A stretch of 12,739 bases of DNA from CAIKMD01 sp035277525. GTDB taxonomy: Bacteria; Pseudomonadota; Alphaproteobacteria; ATCC43930; CGMCC-115725. Both the position numbers and the translations under genes were made by a program. The notes beneath the pieces were generated by a model. It was not told where the DNA came from and did not search any database. It was given only the letters and a program-made list of their open reading frames with translations. Position 1 is the stretch's first letter. Each line of letters begins with the position of its first letter. The DNA is taken from assembly GCA_035277525.1 (NCBI GenBank), contig DATEKH010000101.1, positions 1 to 12,739 on the forward strand. Reading direction: 5' to 3'. Of the stretch, positions 1 to 7,748 are shown in pieces.

Positions 1-1
1 C

Positions 2-823
2 GATGCGCCGCTCGATCTCGCGCCGCTCAAATCGGCCGACGCCGATTTCGATTTCAGCGCCAACTCGATCCTTTATCGCAAGATCGCGCTCGGCAAAAGC
101 GCGCTTGGGCTTCACCTGAAGAACGGCCGCTTCGAAGCCGATCTCACGCAGATGGAGCTCTATCAGGGCAAGGGCAAAGGCAAGGTCGTGGTCGATGGCA
201 GCGGCGCGACGCCAGCCGTGGTGATGGCCTTCGATCTTTCCGGCGTCGCCATTCAGCCCCTGCTGCGCGACGCGGTGGATTTCTCCCGGCTGACCGGCAG
301 CGGCAACCTCGCGCTCGACGTCTCGGGCCATGGCAAAAGCGAGCGCGACATCATCTCCTCGCTCGGCGGCATGGGCGACCTCAATCTCGCCAACGGCAAG
401 ATCGAGGGCGTCAACCTCATCGCCTTCATGAAGAATGTCGCTTCGGCGGCGACCGGCGGCCAGGGCGGCGGCAACGAGACCACCTTCGGTTCCTTGACCG
501 GCACCTACACGATCACCAACGGCATTCTGCACAACAACGATCTGAAGCTGACCTCGCCCGAGATTCCGATGTCGGGCGCCGGCACGGTCGATCTGCCGCA
601 GCGCCGCGTCGATTACAAGCTGACGCCGAGTGTCGCGGGGCTGGTCGCCGTTCCGGTCGACATCACCGGGCCGTGGGACGATTTGAGCTATCGCCCCGAT
701 CTTGCCGGCGTCGCCAAGGGTCTGGCGCAAGATCCGAGCAAGGCGCTCGACGTGCTGAAAAACCAGGGATCGGGCAGCAAGGGCGCCGGCCAGCAGCTGC
801 TGAAAGGACTGTTCGGCAAATAG
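2..823 (+). CDS. AsmA-family protein, C-terminal part (5' end outside window)
   Basis: The frame is open from base 2 to the TAG at 821-823, giving 273 residues with no start; the real start lies upstream. The visible part is the C-terminal region typical of AsmA-family proteins: an early YQGKGKGKVVVDG segment, a middle part with alternating beta-type residues (NLANGKIEGVNL), and a late block FGSLTGTYTITNG, SPEIPMSGAGTVDLPQRRVD and VPVDITGPWDDLSYRPD. In known members this region forms a long beta-rich groove in the periplasm, anchored to the inner membrane by an N-terminal helix (not seen here), and the family is linked to outer-membrane assembly and lipid transport. The gene ends 18 bases before the glycosyltransferase gene with no terminator between, so they are probably co-transcribed. 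A functional link to the downstream enzymes is inference only. Family assignment is confident; specific role is not. Confidence 0.82.
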   Translation, partial: DAPLDLAPLKSADADFDFSANSILYRKIALGKSALGLHLKNGRFEADLTQMELYQGKGKGKVVVDGSGATPAVVMAFDLSGVAIQPLLRDAVDFSRLTGSGNLALDVSGHGKSERDIISSLGGMGDLNLANGKIEGVNLIAFMKNVASAATGGQGGGNETTFGSLTGTYTITNGILHNNDLKLTSPEIPMSGAGTVDLPQRRVDYKLTPSVAGLVAVPVDITGPWDDLSYRPDLAGVAKGLAQDPSKALDVLKNQGSGSKGAGQQLLKGLFGK

Positions 824-841
824 CCTCGCCCGCCTCCCGCG

Positions 842-2623
842 ATGAGTGAAGCCTCGGCCGCGACCAGCGACTTGCTCGCGGCGCAAGGCTATGCGCGGGC
901 CGGCGATTTCGGCCGCGCGGTGCAGGCGATCGAGCGCGCCATCGCGCTCGATCCCGACCAATTTGCCGCCTATCGCTTCGCCGCCGAGGCGGCGCTCGCC
1001 GAAGCGAAGAAAGCAACCGCGGCCGGCGCCGCCAAAACGAGCCGCGATCTCGTCAAATTCGCCGCGATGTACCTGCTGGCGCTCGGCAAGCGCCAGCACC
1101 GCCAGCGGCTCGACGCCGCCGAGGCGAGCCTGCGCGAGGCGGTGTCGCTCGATCCGAAATCCGCGGAAGCGGCCTGGGCCCTGGCCGAGTTCTTGCAGTC
1201 GCGCGGCCGCGACGGCGAGGCGGAGAAGCTCGCACGCCGCGCCATCACGCTCGATGCGCACAAGGCGCATTTCTACGTGACGCTCGGCAACAGCATGCGC
1301 GCGCGCGGCCGCTCAGCCGAGATGAACGCGGCCTATCGCAAGGCGCTCGACCTCGATCCGGCGCTGCGCCAGGTGCGCGATGCGATCGAATCGATCCCGC
1401 TGCTCAATTTGCTATACGACGAGAGTGCAAGCGGCGAGACGGTCTATGCCGCGCATCGCGCCTGGGGCGAGGCCGTGGCGGCGGAGCATCGCGCGCCGCC
1501 GCCCCTCGCCAACAGCCGCACCGCCGAGCGGCGCCTCAACGTCGCTTTTCTTTCGCCCGATTTCCGGTATCACGCGGTGAGCTTCTTCTTTCAGCCGCTG
1601 CTCGCCCATCTCGACCGGCAGGCGGTCGAAATTTTCTGCTATGCCGAAGTCGAGGAGCCCGATCCGGTGACCGCTTATCTCCAAAGCCTCGGCGGAACCT
1701 GGCGCTGGTCGCACAAGCTCGACGACGCCGCGCTCGGCGCGCAGCTGCGCGCCGACCGTATCGACATCGCGATCGATTTGGCCGGCCATATGGGTGGCAA
1801 CCGGCTCCGGGCGCTCGCGGCAAAGCCCGCGCCCGTCACCGCGACCTGGCTCGGCTATCCGGCGACAACGGGGCTCGCCGCGATCGACTGGCGCATCACC
1901 GATGCGCGCGCCGACCCGCCAGGCGAAGAGGCGTTTCACACCGAGAAGCTGCTGCGCCTGCCCGAGAGCTTTCTGTGCTTTTGCGCTTACATCACGCACG
2001 TCCCGGACCCCGCGCCCGTGCCCGCGGCGGGCCGCGGCTTCATCACCTTCGGCTCTTTCAACAATCCGCAAAAGATTTCGCCCGCCGCCGCGCGTGCCTG
2101 GGGGCGAATACTGGAGGCGGTGCCGCGCTCGCGGCTCGTGCTCAAATCGCTCGACTTCACCGGACCCGACCGGCGCGCGCGTTTCCTCGATCGCCTGGCT
2201 GCCGCCGGCATCGCGCGCGAACGGGTCGAGCTGCGCCCGCCGCAACCCGCGATGCCGGATCATCTCGGCGCCTATGCCGAGATCGACATCGCGCTCGATC
2301 CCTTTCCCTACAATGGCACGACCACCACCTGCGAGGCGATGTGGATGGGCGTGCCGGTCGTGACGCTGATCGGCGCGCGGCATGCCGGCCGGGTCGGCTT
2401 CGATCTGATGAGCCAGCTCGGCCTCGCCGAGCTCGCGGCGCCCGATGTCGATACCTATGTCGCGACTGCGGTGACGCTCGCGAGCGACATTCCGCGCCTC
2501 GAGCGCTTGCGGCGGAGCTTGCGCGAGCGCATGCGCGCCTCGCCGCTCTGCGACGCGGCGCGTTTCGCGCGCGATTTCGAAGACGGCTTGCGCGTCATGT
2601 GGCGGGGCTGGTGCGGGGCATGA
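842..2623 (+). CDS. SPINDLY/OGT-like (GT41) TPR glycosyltransferase, copy 1
   Basis: A 593-residue protein with about four TPR units (roughly residues 9-42 and 70-172, with an irregular Ala/Lys-rich insert between), then a GT41 catalytic region to the C-terminus (COG3914-type). Family marks: LSPDFRYHAV with His244, at the place of the conserved catalytic-region His of OGT (His498 in human); DLAGHMGGNR; TATWLGYPATTG; FGSFNNPQK with Lys411, matching the nucleotide-binding Lys of OGT; and DPFPYNGTTTTCEA (Asn491 onward), the nucleotide-sugar loop. It should transfer a sugar to Ser/Thr of a cytoplasmic protein or to a glycan. The donor cannot be read from sequence: animal OGT uses UDP-GlcNAc while plant SPINDLY uses GDP-fucose. 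ATG 842 is the first start after an in-frame stop at 821-823, but has no clear Shine-Dalgarno, suggesting coupling to the AsmA-like gene. Its stop overlaps the next start (ATGA, 2620-2623). Confidence 0.87.
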   Translation: MSEASAATSDLLAAQGYARAGDFGRAVQAIERAIALDPDQFAAYRFAAEAALAEAKKATAAGAAKTSRDLVKFAAMYLLALGKRQHRQRLDAAEASLREAVSLDPKSAEAAWALAEFLQSRGRDGEAEKLARRAITLDAHKAHFYVTLGNSMRARGRSAEMNAAYRKALDLDPALRQVRDAIESIPLLNLLYDESASGETVYAAHRAWGEAVAAEHRAPPPLANSRTAERRLNVAFLSPDFRYHAVSFFFQPLLAHLDRQAVEIFCYAEVEEPDPVTAYLQSLGGTWRWSHKLDDAALGAQLRADRIDIAIDLAGHMGGNRLRALAAKPAPVTATWLGYPATTGLAAIDWRITDARADPPGEEAFHTEKLLRLPESFLCFCAYITHVPDPAPVPAAGRGFITFGSFNNPQKISPAAARAWGRILEAVPRSRLVLKSLDFTGPDRRARFLDRLAAAGIARERVELRPPQPAMPDHLGAYAEIDIALDPFPYNGTTTTCEAMWMGVPVVTLIGARHAGRVGFDLMSQLGLAELAAPDVDTYVATAVTLASDIPRLERLRRSLRERMRASPLCDAARFARDFEDGLRVMWRGWCGA

Positions 2624-4608
2624 GCGAGACGCTTGGCCGCATCGAGGCGCTCATCAACCAGGGCATCGCCGCGCAGCAGGCGGAGCATTACGCCGATGCC
2701 GAGCGTGCCTATCGCAGCGCGCTGCAGCTCGATCCGACGCATCCGAGGGCGCTCGCCCTCCTCGGCATGCTGGCGGGCTTTGCCGGGCAATTCCAGATGG
2801 CGATCGATCTGTTCCTGCGCTCGCTGCGGCGCGATCCGATGAACGCCGATCTCTATCACGATCTCGGCGAGACCTACCGCCAGATCGGCGATGTGGGAAA
2901 GGCGCTGCCCGCCTTCAACCGCGCCATCGAATTGCGGCCGAGCCATCTCGAGGCCTATCGCGGCGCGGCCGATGCGGCGATCGAGGCTGCCGCGCGGAGC
3001 GAGATGCAAGGCCGGGCGGCGCAGGCGGCCGAGCTGCGCCGGATGGCGGCCAAATATCTGATGAACCTCGGCGCGCGCCAGTACCAGCTGCGGCAAAAGG
3101 CGTCGGAGACGAGCTTCCGCGACGCCATCGCGCTCGATCCCGGCGCGGCCGATGCGTTCTACTCTCTGGGTTCGCTCCTGCACGAGCTGAGCTGCCCGAC
3201 CGAGGCCGTGGCCATGCTGCGCCGGGCGGTCGAGCTCAACCCCGGCGATGCCGAGGCGCATTGCAATCTCGGCAGCGCCTATTATCCACTCGGGAAATGG
3301 CCGGAGATGGAAGCCGCCTTTACGGCGGCGCTCGCGCGCAATCCGAACATGCGGCTGGCGAGTCAGGGGCTGGTTTCGACCCGGCTTGGACGGCTGCTCT
3401 ACGACGACGCGTCGACGGTTGAGGACATCTTCGCCGCGCATCGCGGCTGGGGCGAGAGCGCGGCCGCCGCGGCGACGGAGAAACCCGCGCCTTGGGCCAA
3501 CACACGCGAGCCCGAGCGGCGCTTGCGCATCGCCTACGTCTCGGGCGATCTCTTCGGCCATCCGGTCGCGTATTTCCTGCTGCCCTTGCTCGCCCATCAC
3601 GATCCGCGTGCGGTCGAAATTTTCGGCTACGCCGAATTGCCGCGAACGGACGCGACCACGGAGAACATTCGGCGTCTCTGCGCGCAATGGCGCGAGACCA
3701 ACGCGCTCGATGACGCGGCGCTGCGCGCGCAATTGCGCGCCGATCGCATCGATATTGTCATCGACCTTGCCGGCCACACCGCGCGCAACCGGCTCCAAGC
3801 GCTGGCGGTGAAAGCGGCGCCCGTGACCGCGACCTGGCTCGGCTATCCGACCACCACCGGGCTTCAGACCATCGATTGGCGCATCACCGACGCGATCGCC
3901 GATCCGCCGGGCGCCGAGCGCGTCCACACCGAGAAGCTCTGGCGCATGCCGGACGGATTCCTGTGCTACGCGCCGCAAACGCCGACGCCCGAAGTGGCGC
4001 CGCCGTCATCCGAGCGCAGCGGCATTGTCACCTTCGGCTCCTTCAACACGCCGATGAAGCTGTCCAATGCCACGGTCGAAAGCTGGGCGGCGATCCTGCA
4101 CGCCCTGCCGGAAGCGCGGCTGTTGCTCAAGGCCGGCCTCTTCAACGATAGCGGCCTGCGCGATACCACGCGCGAGCGTTTCATCGCCAAGGGCATCGCG
4201 CCCGAGCGCATCGCGCTGCGCGGTTTCATCGCCGATCCGGTGGCGCATCTGACGAGCTATGCCGAGATCGATATCGGGCTCGATCCGTTCCCCTATAACG
4301 GCACGACCACCACCTGCGAGGCTTTGTGGATGGGCGTTCCGGTGGTGACGCTGATCGGCGACCGGCATGCCGGGCGCGTCGGCCTCGATTTGCTGAGCCG
4401 CATCGGCCTCGCCGAGCTCGCCGCGCCGGACATCGATGCTTATGTCGCGCTCGCCGTCGCGCTGGGGCGCGATGCCCAGCGCCGCGCGCAGCTGCGCGGC
4501 GGGCTGCGTCAGCGGATGCAGGCCGCGCCGCTCTGCGATCCGGCGCGCTTTGCCCGCAGCTTCGAAGCGGCGCTGCGGCAGATGTGGCGGGAGTGGTGCG
4601 CCCCATGA
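2620..4608 (+). CDS. SPINDLY/OGT-like (GT41) TPR glycosyltransferase, copy 2
   Basis: A 662-residue paralogue of the preceding gene. The open frame extends upstream inside copy 1, but ATG 2620 is chosen because it forms an ATGA overlap with the previous stop and begins a normal TPR. Domains: about three TPRs (residues 5-110), an Ala/Arg-rich helical insert, two to three more TPRs to about residue 245, then the GT41 region. Key residues are all present: His314 in LFGHPVAYF, DLAGHTARNR, TATWLGYPTTTG, Lys480 in FNTPMK, and DPFPYNGTTTTCEA from about 555 (Asn560). All catalytic landmarks lie 69-70 residues later than in copy 1, so the length difference is N-terminal and equals about two TPRs. It is probably a cytoplasmic transferase with a different acceptor or acting on a second site; donor sugar unknown. 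GGGAG at 4589-4593 inside its 3' end may serve the next gene. Confidence 0.87.
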   Translation: MSETLGRIEALINQGIAAQQAEHYADAERAYRSALQLDPTHPRALALLGMLAGFAGQFQMAIDLFLRSLRRDPMNADLYHDLGETYRQIGDVGKALPAFNRAIELRPSHLEAYRGAADAAIEAAARSEMQGRAAQAAELRRMAAKYLMNLGARQYQLRQKASETSFRDAIALDPGAADAFYSLGSLLHELSCPTEAVAMLRRAVELNPGDAEAHCNLGSAYYPLGKWPEMEAAFTAALARNPNMRLASQGLVSTRLGRLLYDDASTVEDIFAAHRGWGESAAAAATEKPAPWANTREPERRLRIAYVSGDLFGHPVAYFLLPLLAHHDPRAVEIFGYAELPRTDATTENIRRLCAQWRETNALDDAALRAQLRADRIDIVIDLAGHTARNRLQALAVKAAPVTATWLGYPTTTGLQTIDWRITDAIADPPGAERVHTEKLWRMPDGFLCYAPQTPTPEVAPPSSERSGIVTFGSFNTPMKLSNATVESWAAILHALPEARLLLKAGLFNDSGLRDTTRERFIAKGIAPERIALRGFIADPVAHLTSYAEIDIGLDPFPYNGTTTTCEALWMGVPVVTLIGDRHAGRVGLDLLSRIGLAELAAPDIDAYVALAVALGRDAQRRAQLRGGLRQRMQAAPLCDPARFARSFEAALRQMWREWCAP

Positions 4609-7007
4609 ACCGCAACGAAAGACGCGCCGCGGGAAAGCAGGGCGGCGTCCCGCCCGGAGCGCCGCCGGTCCAGGCGATCTTCGCCGAGGCGCTCCGGCTG
4701 CATCAATCCGGACGGCTCGCCGAAGCCGAGCAGCTCTATCGCCAGGTGCTCGCGCGCGATCCGCGCCATGCCGACAGCCTCCATCTTCTCGGCGTGCTCG
4801 CCTATCAGGCCGGACAGCTCGCCGATGCCGTCGAACTCATCGGCCAAGCCATTCGGCTCAAGGAGAACGTCGCCTTCTATCACAACAATCTCGGCCTCGC
4901 GCTCAAGGACGAGGGCAAGCGCGCGGCGGCGATCGAGCGGTTTCAACGCGCGCTCGCGCTCCAACCCGATTATCCCGACGCGCACAACAATCTCGGCAAT
5001 GCGCTGATGGATGAAGGCCGGCCCGACGAGGCGGCGGCGCGGTTTCGCCGCGCCTTGACGCTGCGGCCCGACTATCCCGAAGCGCACAACAATCTCGGCA
5101 ACGCGCTCAAAGAGCTGGGCCGGATCGAGGAGGCGCTCGGCTGCTACGAGCGGGCGATCGCGCTGCGGCCGAATTACGCGGACGCCGCCAGCAATCTCGG
5201 CAATGCGCTGCAGCAGGCGGGGCGGCTCGACGAGGCGATCGCGTGCTACGAGCGCGCGCTCGCCGCTCGCCCCGATGCCGCCGAGATCCTCAACAATCTC
5301 GGCACCGCGCTGCTCGCGGCCGGCAAAGCGAGCGACGCCGTCGCCCGCTTCGAGCGCGCCGTGGCGCTGAAGAGCGATTACGCCGAGGCGCACAACAATC
5401 TGGGGGTCGCGCTCGACCGGCAGGGCGCGTTCGAGCGCGCGATCGCCGCTTTCGAGCGCGCGCTGGCGCTGGCGCCTGATTACGCCGAGGCCGCCAACAA
5501 TCTCGGCGTCGCCGAGCAAAATCGCGGCGAGATCGATCGCGGCATCGCCGCGTTCGAGCGCGCGCTGAGCTTGAAGCCCGGCTATGCCGAAGCGCGCAAG
5601 AATCTCGGCGGCGCGCTGCATGCCCGCGCGGGCGAGAAGGCGCGCGCCGCGGCCGGCGATCGCTTCGCCGCGTTCGGCGGCGTGCGCGGCCAATACGAGG
5701 CGCTGCCCTTCCCGGCGCGCGATCCCGAAGGCGAGCGCCATCTGCTCTATGTGTCGACCGCCGATATTCTCGCCAAGGTCAACCAATACTGCTTTGGTGG
5801 CGCGCGCGACTTCGCCAAAGGCATGCGCGTGCTGGTGGCAGGCTGCGGCACCGGCGACAGCGTCATCTGGCTCGCGCATCAGCTGCGCAGCACGCCGTCG
5901 GAAATCGTGGCGCTCGATCTGTCCGCCGCGAGCCTCGCGATTGCCAAAGCGCGCGCCGAAATCCGCGGCCTTCCCAACATCCAATGGATCAACGCCTCGC
6001 TGCTCGAGTTGCCGCGCCTCGCCCTCGGGCGGTTCGACTACATCTCCTGTCTCGGCGTGCTGCATCATCTCGCCGAGCCCGAAGCCGGGCTCGCCGCCCT
6101 GCGCGCCGTGCTGGCCGAGCGCGGCGGCATGGCGCTGATGCTCTATGGCGCCCATGGGCGGGCGCATATCTACGAGATGCAGGCGAATTTGCGGCGGCTG
6201 ACCGCCGGCGCCGAAGGGCGGGCGCAACGGCTCGCCATCGCCCGCGACGTGCTGCGCGCGCTGCCGCCCACAAACCCGTTTCGATTGCGCGAGGGGTGGG
6301 AGAATATTCAGCTCGCCTATCTGCGCGACGACATCAACCTGTGGGATACGCTGCTTCACGAGCAGGACCGCGCCTATACCGCGTCGCAGGTGCGCGGCTT
6401 TCTCGCCTCGGCCGGGCTCTCGCTGCAAGCCTTCGCGACCTACAAGGGCATGCCGGCAACCTCGGCGCTGCAATACGATCTCGATCTCTATCTCGATACG
6501 CAGGAGGCGCGCGACCGGCTGGCGGCGCTGCCCTTAGGCGAGCGCGAGGATCTGGCCGAGGCGCTCGACGGCAGCCTTGCGCTACACATGGTCTATGCCA
6601 CCAGCGCCGCTGCCGCGCGGCTCGAGCCGACGGCGCCGCAGGCAATCCTGTCGGTTTTGAGCACGCTCGGCCGCGACGCCATCGCCTGTCTTGCCGCGAG
6701 CAAGCGGCCGCTGCCGATCATCCTGCGAAACGGCCGGACCCTGAGCTACGCGCCTTCGGACGCGGCGCGAAGCTTCCTTGCCGCGATCGACGGCCGCCGC
6801 CGCAACGACGAGATCGCCCGCGCGCTGTGGGCCGAAGAGGGTGCGCAAAGACTTGCGGCGCTGGCGCCGGAGCTGCGCGTGCCGACGGCGCTTCACTGGC
6901 TCGTCGCCCGCACCGAAACCGGCTCGCCCGTCCCGCTGCTCGACGCCGTCGGCGGATTTTCGCTGCCGCTGCGCCATGAGGAGCCGGCGATCCTGCTCGA
7001 AACCTGA
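4605..7007 (+). CDS. TPR protein fused to class I SAM-dependent methyltransferase
   Basis: An 800-residue protein. ATG 4605 overlaps the previous stop (ATGA 4605-4608), with GGGAG at 4589-4593; the frame is open further upstream, but that part overlaps the glycosyltransferase. Residues about 22-350 are nine to ten TPRs of exactly 34 residues, with repeated HNNLGNAL and YERAIAL motifs. A Rossmann methyltransferase follows: motif I VLVAGCGTGDS (about 409-419), acidic Asp438 in VALDLS for SAM ribose, and SCLGVLHHL near 481-489. The last 230 residues resemble the extra C-terminal region of some bacterial methyltransferases; a segment ARSFLAAIDGRRRNDEI (about 721-737) looks like a small helical or winged-helix module. 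Inferred role: TPRs bind the same protein or glycan substrate as the two glycosyltransferases and the enzyme methylates it. The substrate atom (O, N or C) cannot be told. No T-tract terminator follows the stop. Confidence 0.85.
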   Translation: MNRNERRAAGKQGGVPPGAPPVQAIFAEALRLHQSGRLAEAEQLYRQVLARDPRHADSLHLLGVLAYQAGQLADAVELIGQAIRLKENVAFYHNNLGLALKDEGKRAAAIERFQRALALQPDYPDAHNNLGNALMDEGRPDEAAARFRRALTLRPDYPEAHNNLGNALKELGRIEEALGCYERAIALRPNYADAASNLGNALQQAGRLDEAIACYERALAARPDAAEILNNLGTALLAAGKASDAVARFERAVALKSDYAEAHNNLGVALDRQGAFERAIAAFERALALAPDYAEAANNLGVAEQNRGEIDRGIAAFERALSLKPGYAEARKNLGGALHARAGEKARAAAGDRFAAFGGVRGQYEALPFPARDPEGERHLLYVSTADILAKVNQYCFGGARDFAKGMRVLVAGCGTGDSVIWLAHQLRSTPSEIVALDLSAASLAIAKARAEIRGLPNIQWINASLLELPRLALGRFDYISCLGVLHHLAEPEAGLAALRAVLAERGGMALMLYGAHGRAHIYEMQANLRRLTAGAEGRAQRLAIARDVLRALPPTNPFRLREGWENIQLAYLRDDINLWDTLLHEQDRAYTASQVRGFLASAGLSLQAFATYKGMPATSALQYDLDLYLDTQEARDRLAALPLGEREDLAEALDGSLALHMVYATSAAAARLEPTAPQAILSVLSTLGRDAIACLAASKRPLPIILRNGRTLSYAPSDAARSFLAAIDGRRRNDEIARALWAEEGAQRLAALAPELRVPTALHWLVARTETGSPVPLLDAVGGFSLPLRHEEPAILLET
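4779..5609 (+). repeat. In-register 102-bp tandem repeats coding TPR units
   Basis: The core coding xxNNLG recurs at 4881, 4983, 5085, 5187, 5289, 5391, 5493 and 5595, each exactly 102 bases (34 codons) apart. A more diverged unit in the same register starts at 4779. Several units keep near-identical DNA, for example CACAACAATCTCGGC at 4881, 4983 and 5085, which suggests recent internal duplication or homogenisation. Repeat number could vary between strains by slippage or recombination without breaking the frame. Confidence 0.9.
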
Positions 7008-7059
7008 CGCGTGCCGCTTCCGCCCATCGCCGCCTGCGCTGCGGCATGACGGAAGCATC
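7008..7059. other. Short spacer with inverted repeats between operon and toxin-antitoxin module
   Basis: GCTTCCG at 7016-7022 can pair with CGGAAGC at 7050-7056, and TGCCGC at 7012-7017 with GCGGCA at 7041-7046. The two pairings cross, so both cannot form in one simple hairpin. There is no T-tract, so this is not a convincing intrinsic terminator. Confidence 0.35.
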
Positions 7060-7088
7060 TTGACGCTGGTACTACTGAGTAGTATACA
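7060..7088 (+). promoter_or_regulatory. Sigma70-type promoter of the toxin-antitoxin module
   Basis: TTGACG (7060-7065) and TATACA (7083-7088) are separated by exactly 17 bases, a near-consensus housekeeping promoter. Transcription would start near 7095, only about 11 bases before the antitoxin ATG at 7106, so the leader would be very short with the GGGAG ribosome site (7095-7099) at its 5' end. Confidence 0.72.
7070..7084. promoter_or_regulatory. Inverted-repeat operator candidate for the RHH antitoxin
   Basis: TACTACT, one central G, then AGTAGTA: a perfect 7-bp inverted repeat filling the -35/-10 spacer and overlapping the first bases of the -10 box. Ribbon-helix-helix antitoxins typically repress their own operon by binding such short palindromes. 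Binding here is inferred from position and symmetry. Confidence 0.65.
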
Positions 7089-7105
7089 ACGGTCGGGAGC
7101 ATGCC

Positions 7106-7378
7106 ATGACCGTGAAAACCTCAATCTCGCTGACCGACGACCAGGAAGCCTATGCGCGCAGCCTCGTCGAAGGTGGGCAATATCCGAGCCTGAGCGCGGT
7201 TCTCCAGCGTGGACTGGACATGCTGCGGCGCGACAACGAGGTGCACGATGCGGAGGTCGCGGCGTTGCGATCGTTGATCGATCAGCGCCGCTCTGGAACC
7301 TTCATTGGTCTCGACGAAGGCGAAACCGAAACCCGCCTAATGTTGGAGCGGAAGAAGAAAGCGCGTGCGGCGGTATAG
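7106..7378 (+). CDS. Type II antitoxin, ribbon-helix-helix (ParD/CopG-like)
   Basis: A 90-residue protein. The N-terminus (VKTSISLTDDQEAYARSLV) has the beta strand and first helix of a ribbon-helix-helix fold, followed by a turn and second helix (YPSLSAVLQRGLDMLRRD) as in ParD-family antitoxins. The C-terminal half is charged (DEGETETRLMLERKKK) and suits the flexible toxin-binding tail. The ATG has GGGAG at 7095-7099, six bases upstream. It should neutralise the overlapping downstream toxin and repress the promoter at 7060-7088. Length and order (antitoxin first) match parDE modules; the name parD is not assigned because the subfamily cannot be settled by eye. Confidence 0.85.
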   Translation: MTVKTSISLTDDQEAYARSLVEGGQYPSLSAVLQRGLDMLRRDNEVHDAEVAALRSLIDQRRSGTFIGLDEGETETRLMLERKKKARAAV

Positions 7379-7712
7379 CGTCCGCCGCGCCACCGCCGTC
7401 AAGCTCGACTTCGAGCTCATCGAGAGCCACCTTGTCCACGCCTACCAGGATTTCGGGGACGACCTGGAGAGTGCCACGGCGCGCGCGGCCGCACGCATCG
7501 AGGGGGCGCTGGCCTACATGCGGACCTTCGAATCTCATCCACATCGCGGCAGCGAACATCCGGAGATCCTCCCCGGCATCCGCACCGTGACGAGCAGCAA
7601 CTTCGTGTTTTATTTCGAGATCGACGAGCGGCTCTCCGAAGTTCGGATTCTGGCCGTCTTCTTCGGAGGAGCAAACCATAGTCAACAGATCCGAGAGCGG
7701 CTGCGCCCCTGA
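7365..7712 (+). CDS. Type II toxin, RelE/ParE superfamily
   Basis: A 115-residue protein from GTG 7365, overlapping the antitoxin by 14 bases, with purine-rich GGAGCGGAAGAAG upstream (7345-7357). The N-terminus is rich in Arg (RRYSVRR); a helical hairpin follows (LESATARAAARIEGALAYM). The C-terminal half has the RelE/ParE-type strands, with HRGSEHPEILPGIRTV, NFVFYFEID and VRILAVFFGGANHSQQIRERL. The tail is like ParE-type toxins, where the target is usually DNA gyrase, rather than ribosome-dependent RelE, but this cannot be decided from sequence alone. Translation is probably coupled to the antitoxin. The frame is intact, so the toxin is likely functional. Confidence 0.8.
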   Translation: MRRYSVRRATAVKLDFELIESHLVHAYQDFGDDLESATARAAARIEGALAYMRTFESHPHRGSEHPEILPGIRTVTSSNFVFYFEIDERLSEVRILAVFFGGANHSQQIRERLRP

Positions 7713-7748
7713 GGCGCTTGTGTTCCCTGGCTCGCAGGGATAAGCCTC
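7711..7748. terminator. Hairpin at the end of the toxin gene (weak terminator candidate)
   Basis: TCCCTG (7724-7729) pairs with CAGGGA (7735-7740) around a 5-base loop. GAGG-CTT on the left side can pair with AAGCCTC (7742-7748) on the right, with two bases bulged, giving a longer imperfect stem that starts within the toxin stop codon. No T-tract follows, so it may only protect the 3' end. Confidence 0.35.

Noticed and set aside
1975..2619. Upstream extension of the second glycosyltransferase frame
   Set aside because: It overlaps the catalytic part of copy 1 in another frame and is Arg-rich without domain sense; ATG 2620 gives the normal TPR start and the ATGA overlap.
4326..4604. Upstream extension of the TPR-methyltransferase frame
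   Set aside because: Arg/Ala-rich translation inside the 3' part of copy 2; the true start is ATG 4605.
4881..5609. CRISPR array suggested by regular repeats
   Set aside because: The 102-base period is a multiple of three, stays in frame and encodes TPR helices; there are no unrelated spacers.
4509..6473. Minus-strand open frame of 654 codons opposite the TPR-methyltransferase
   Set aside because: It is the antisense of the TPR repeats with no known domain; the + strand frame has clear TPR and methyltransferase motifs.
7008..7059. Intrinsic terminator after the methyltransferase gene
   Set aside because: Inverted repeats exist, but the pairings are mutually exclusive and no T-tract follows.
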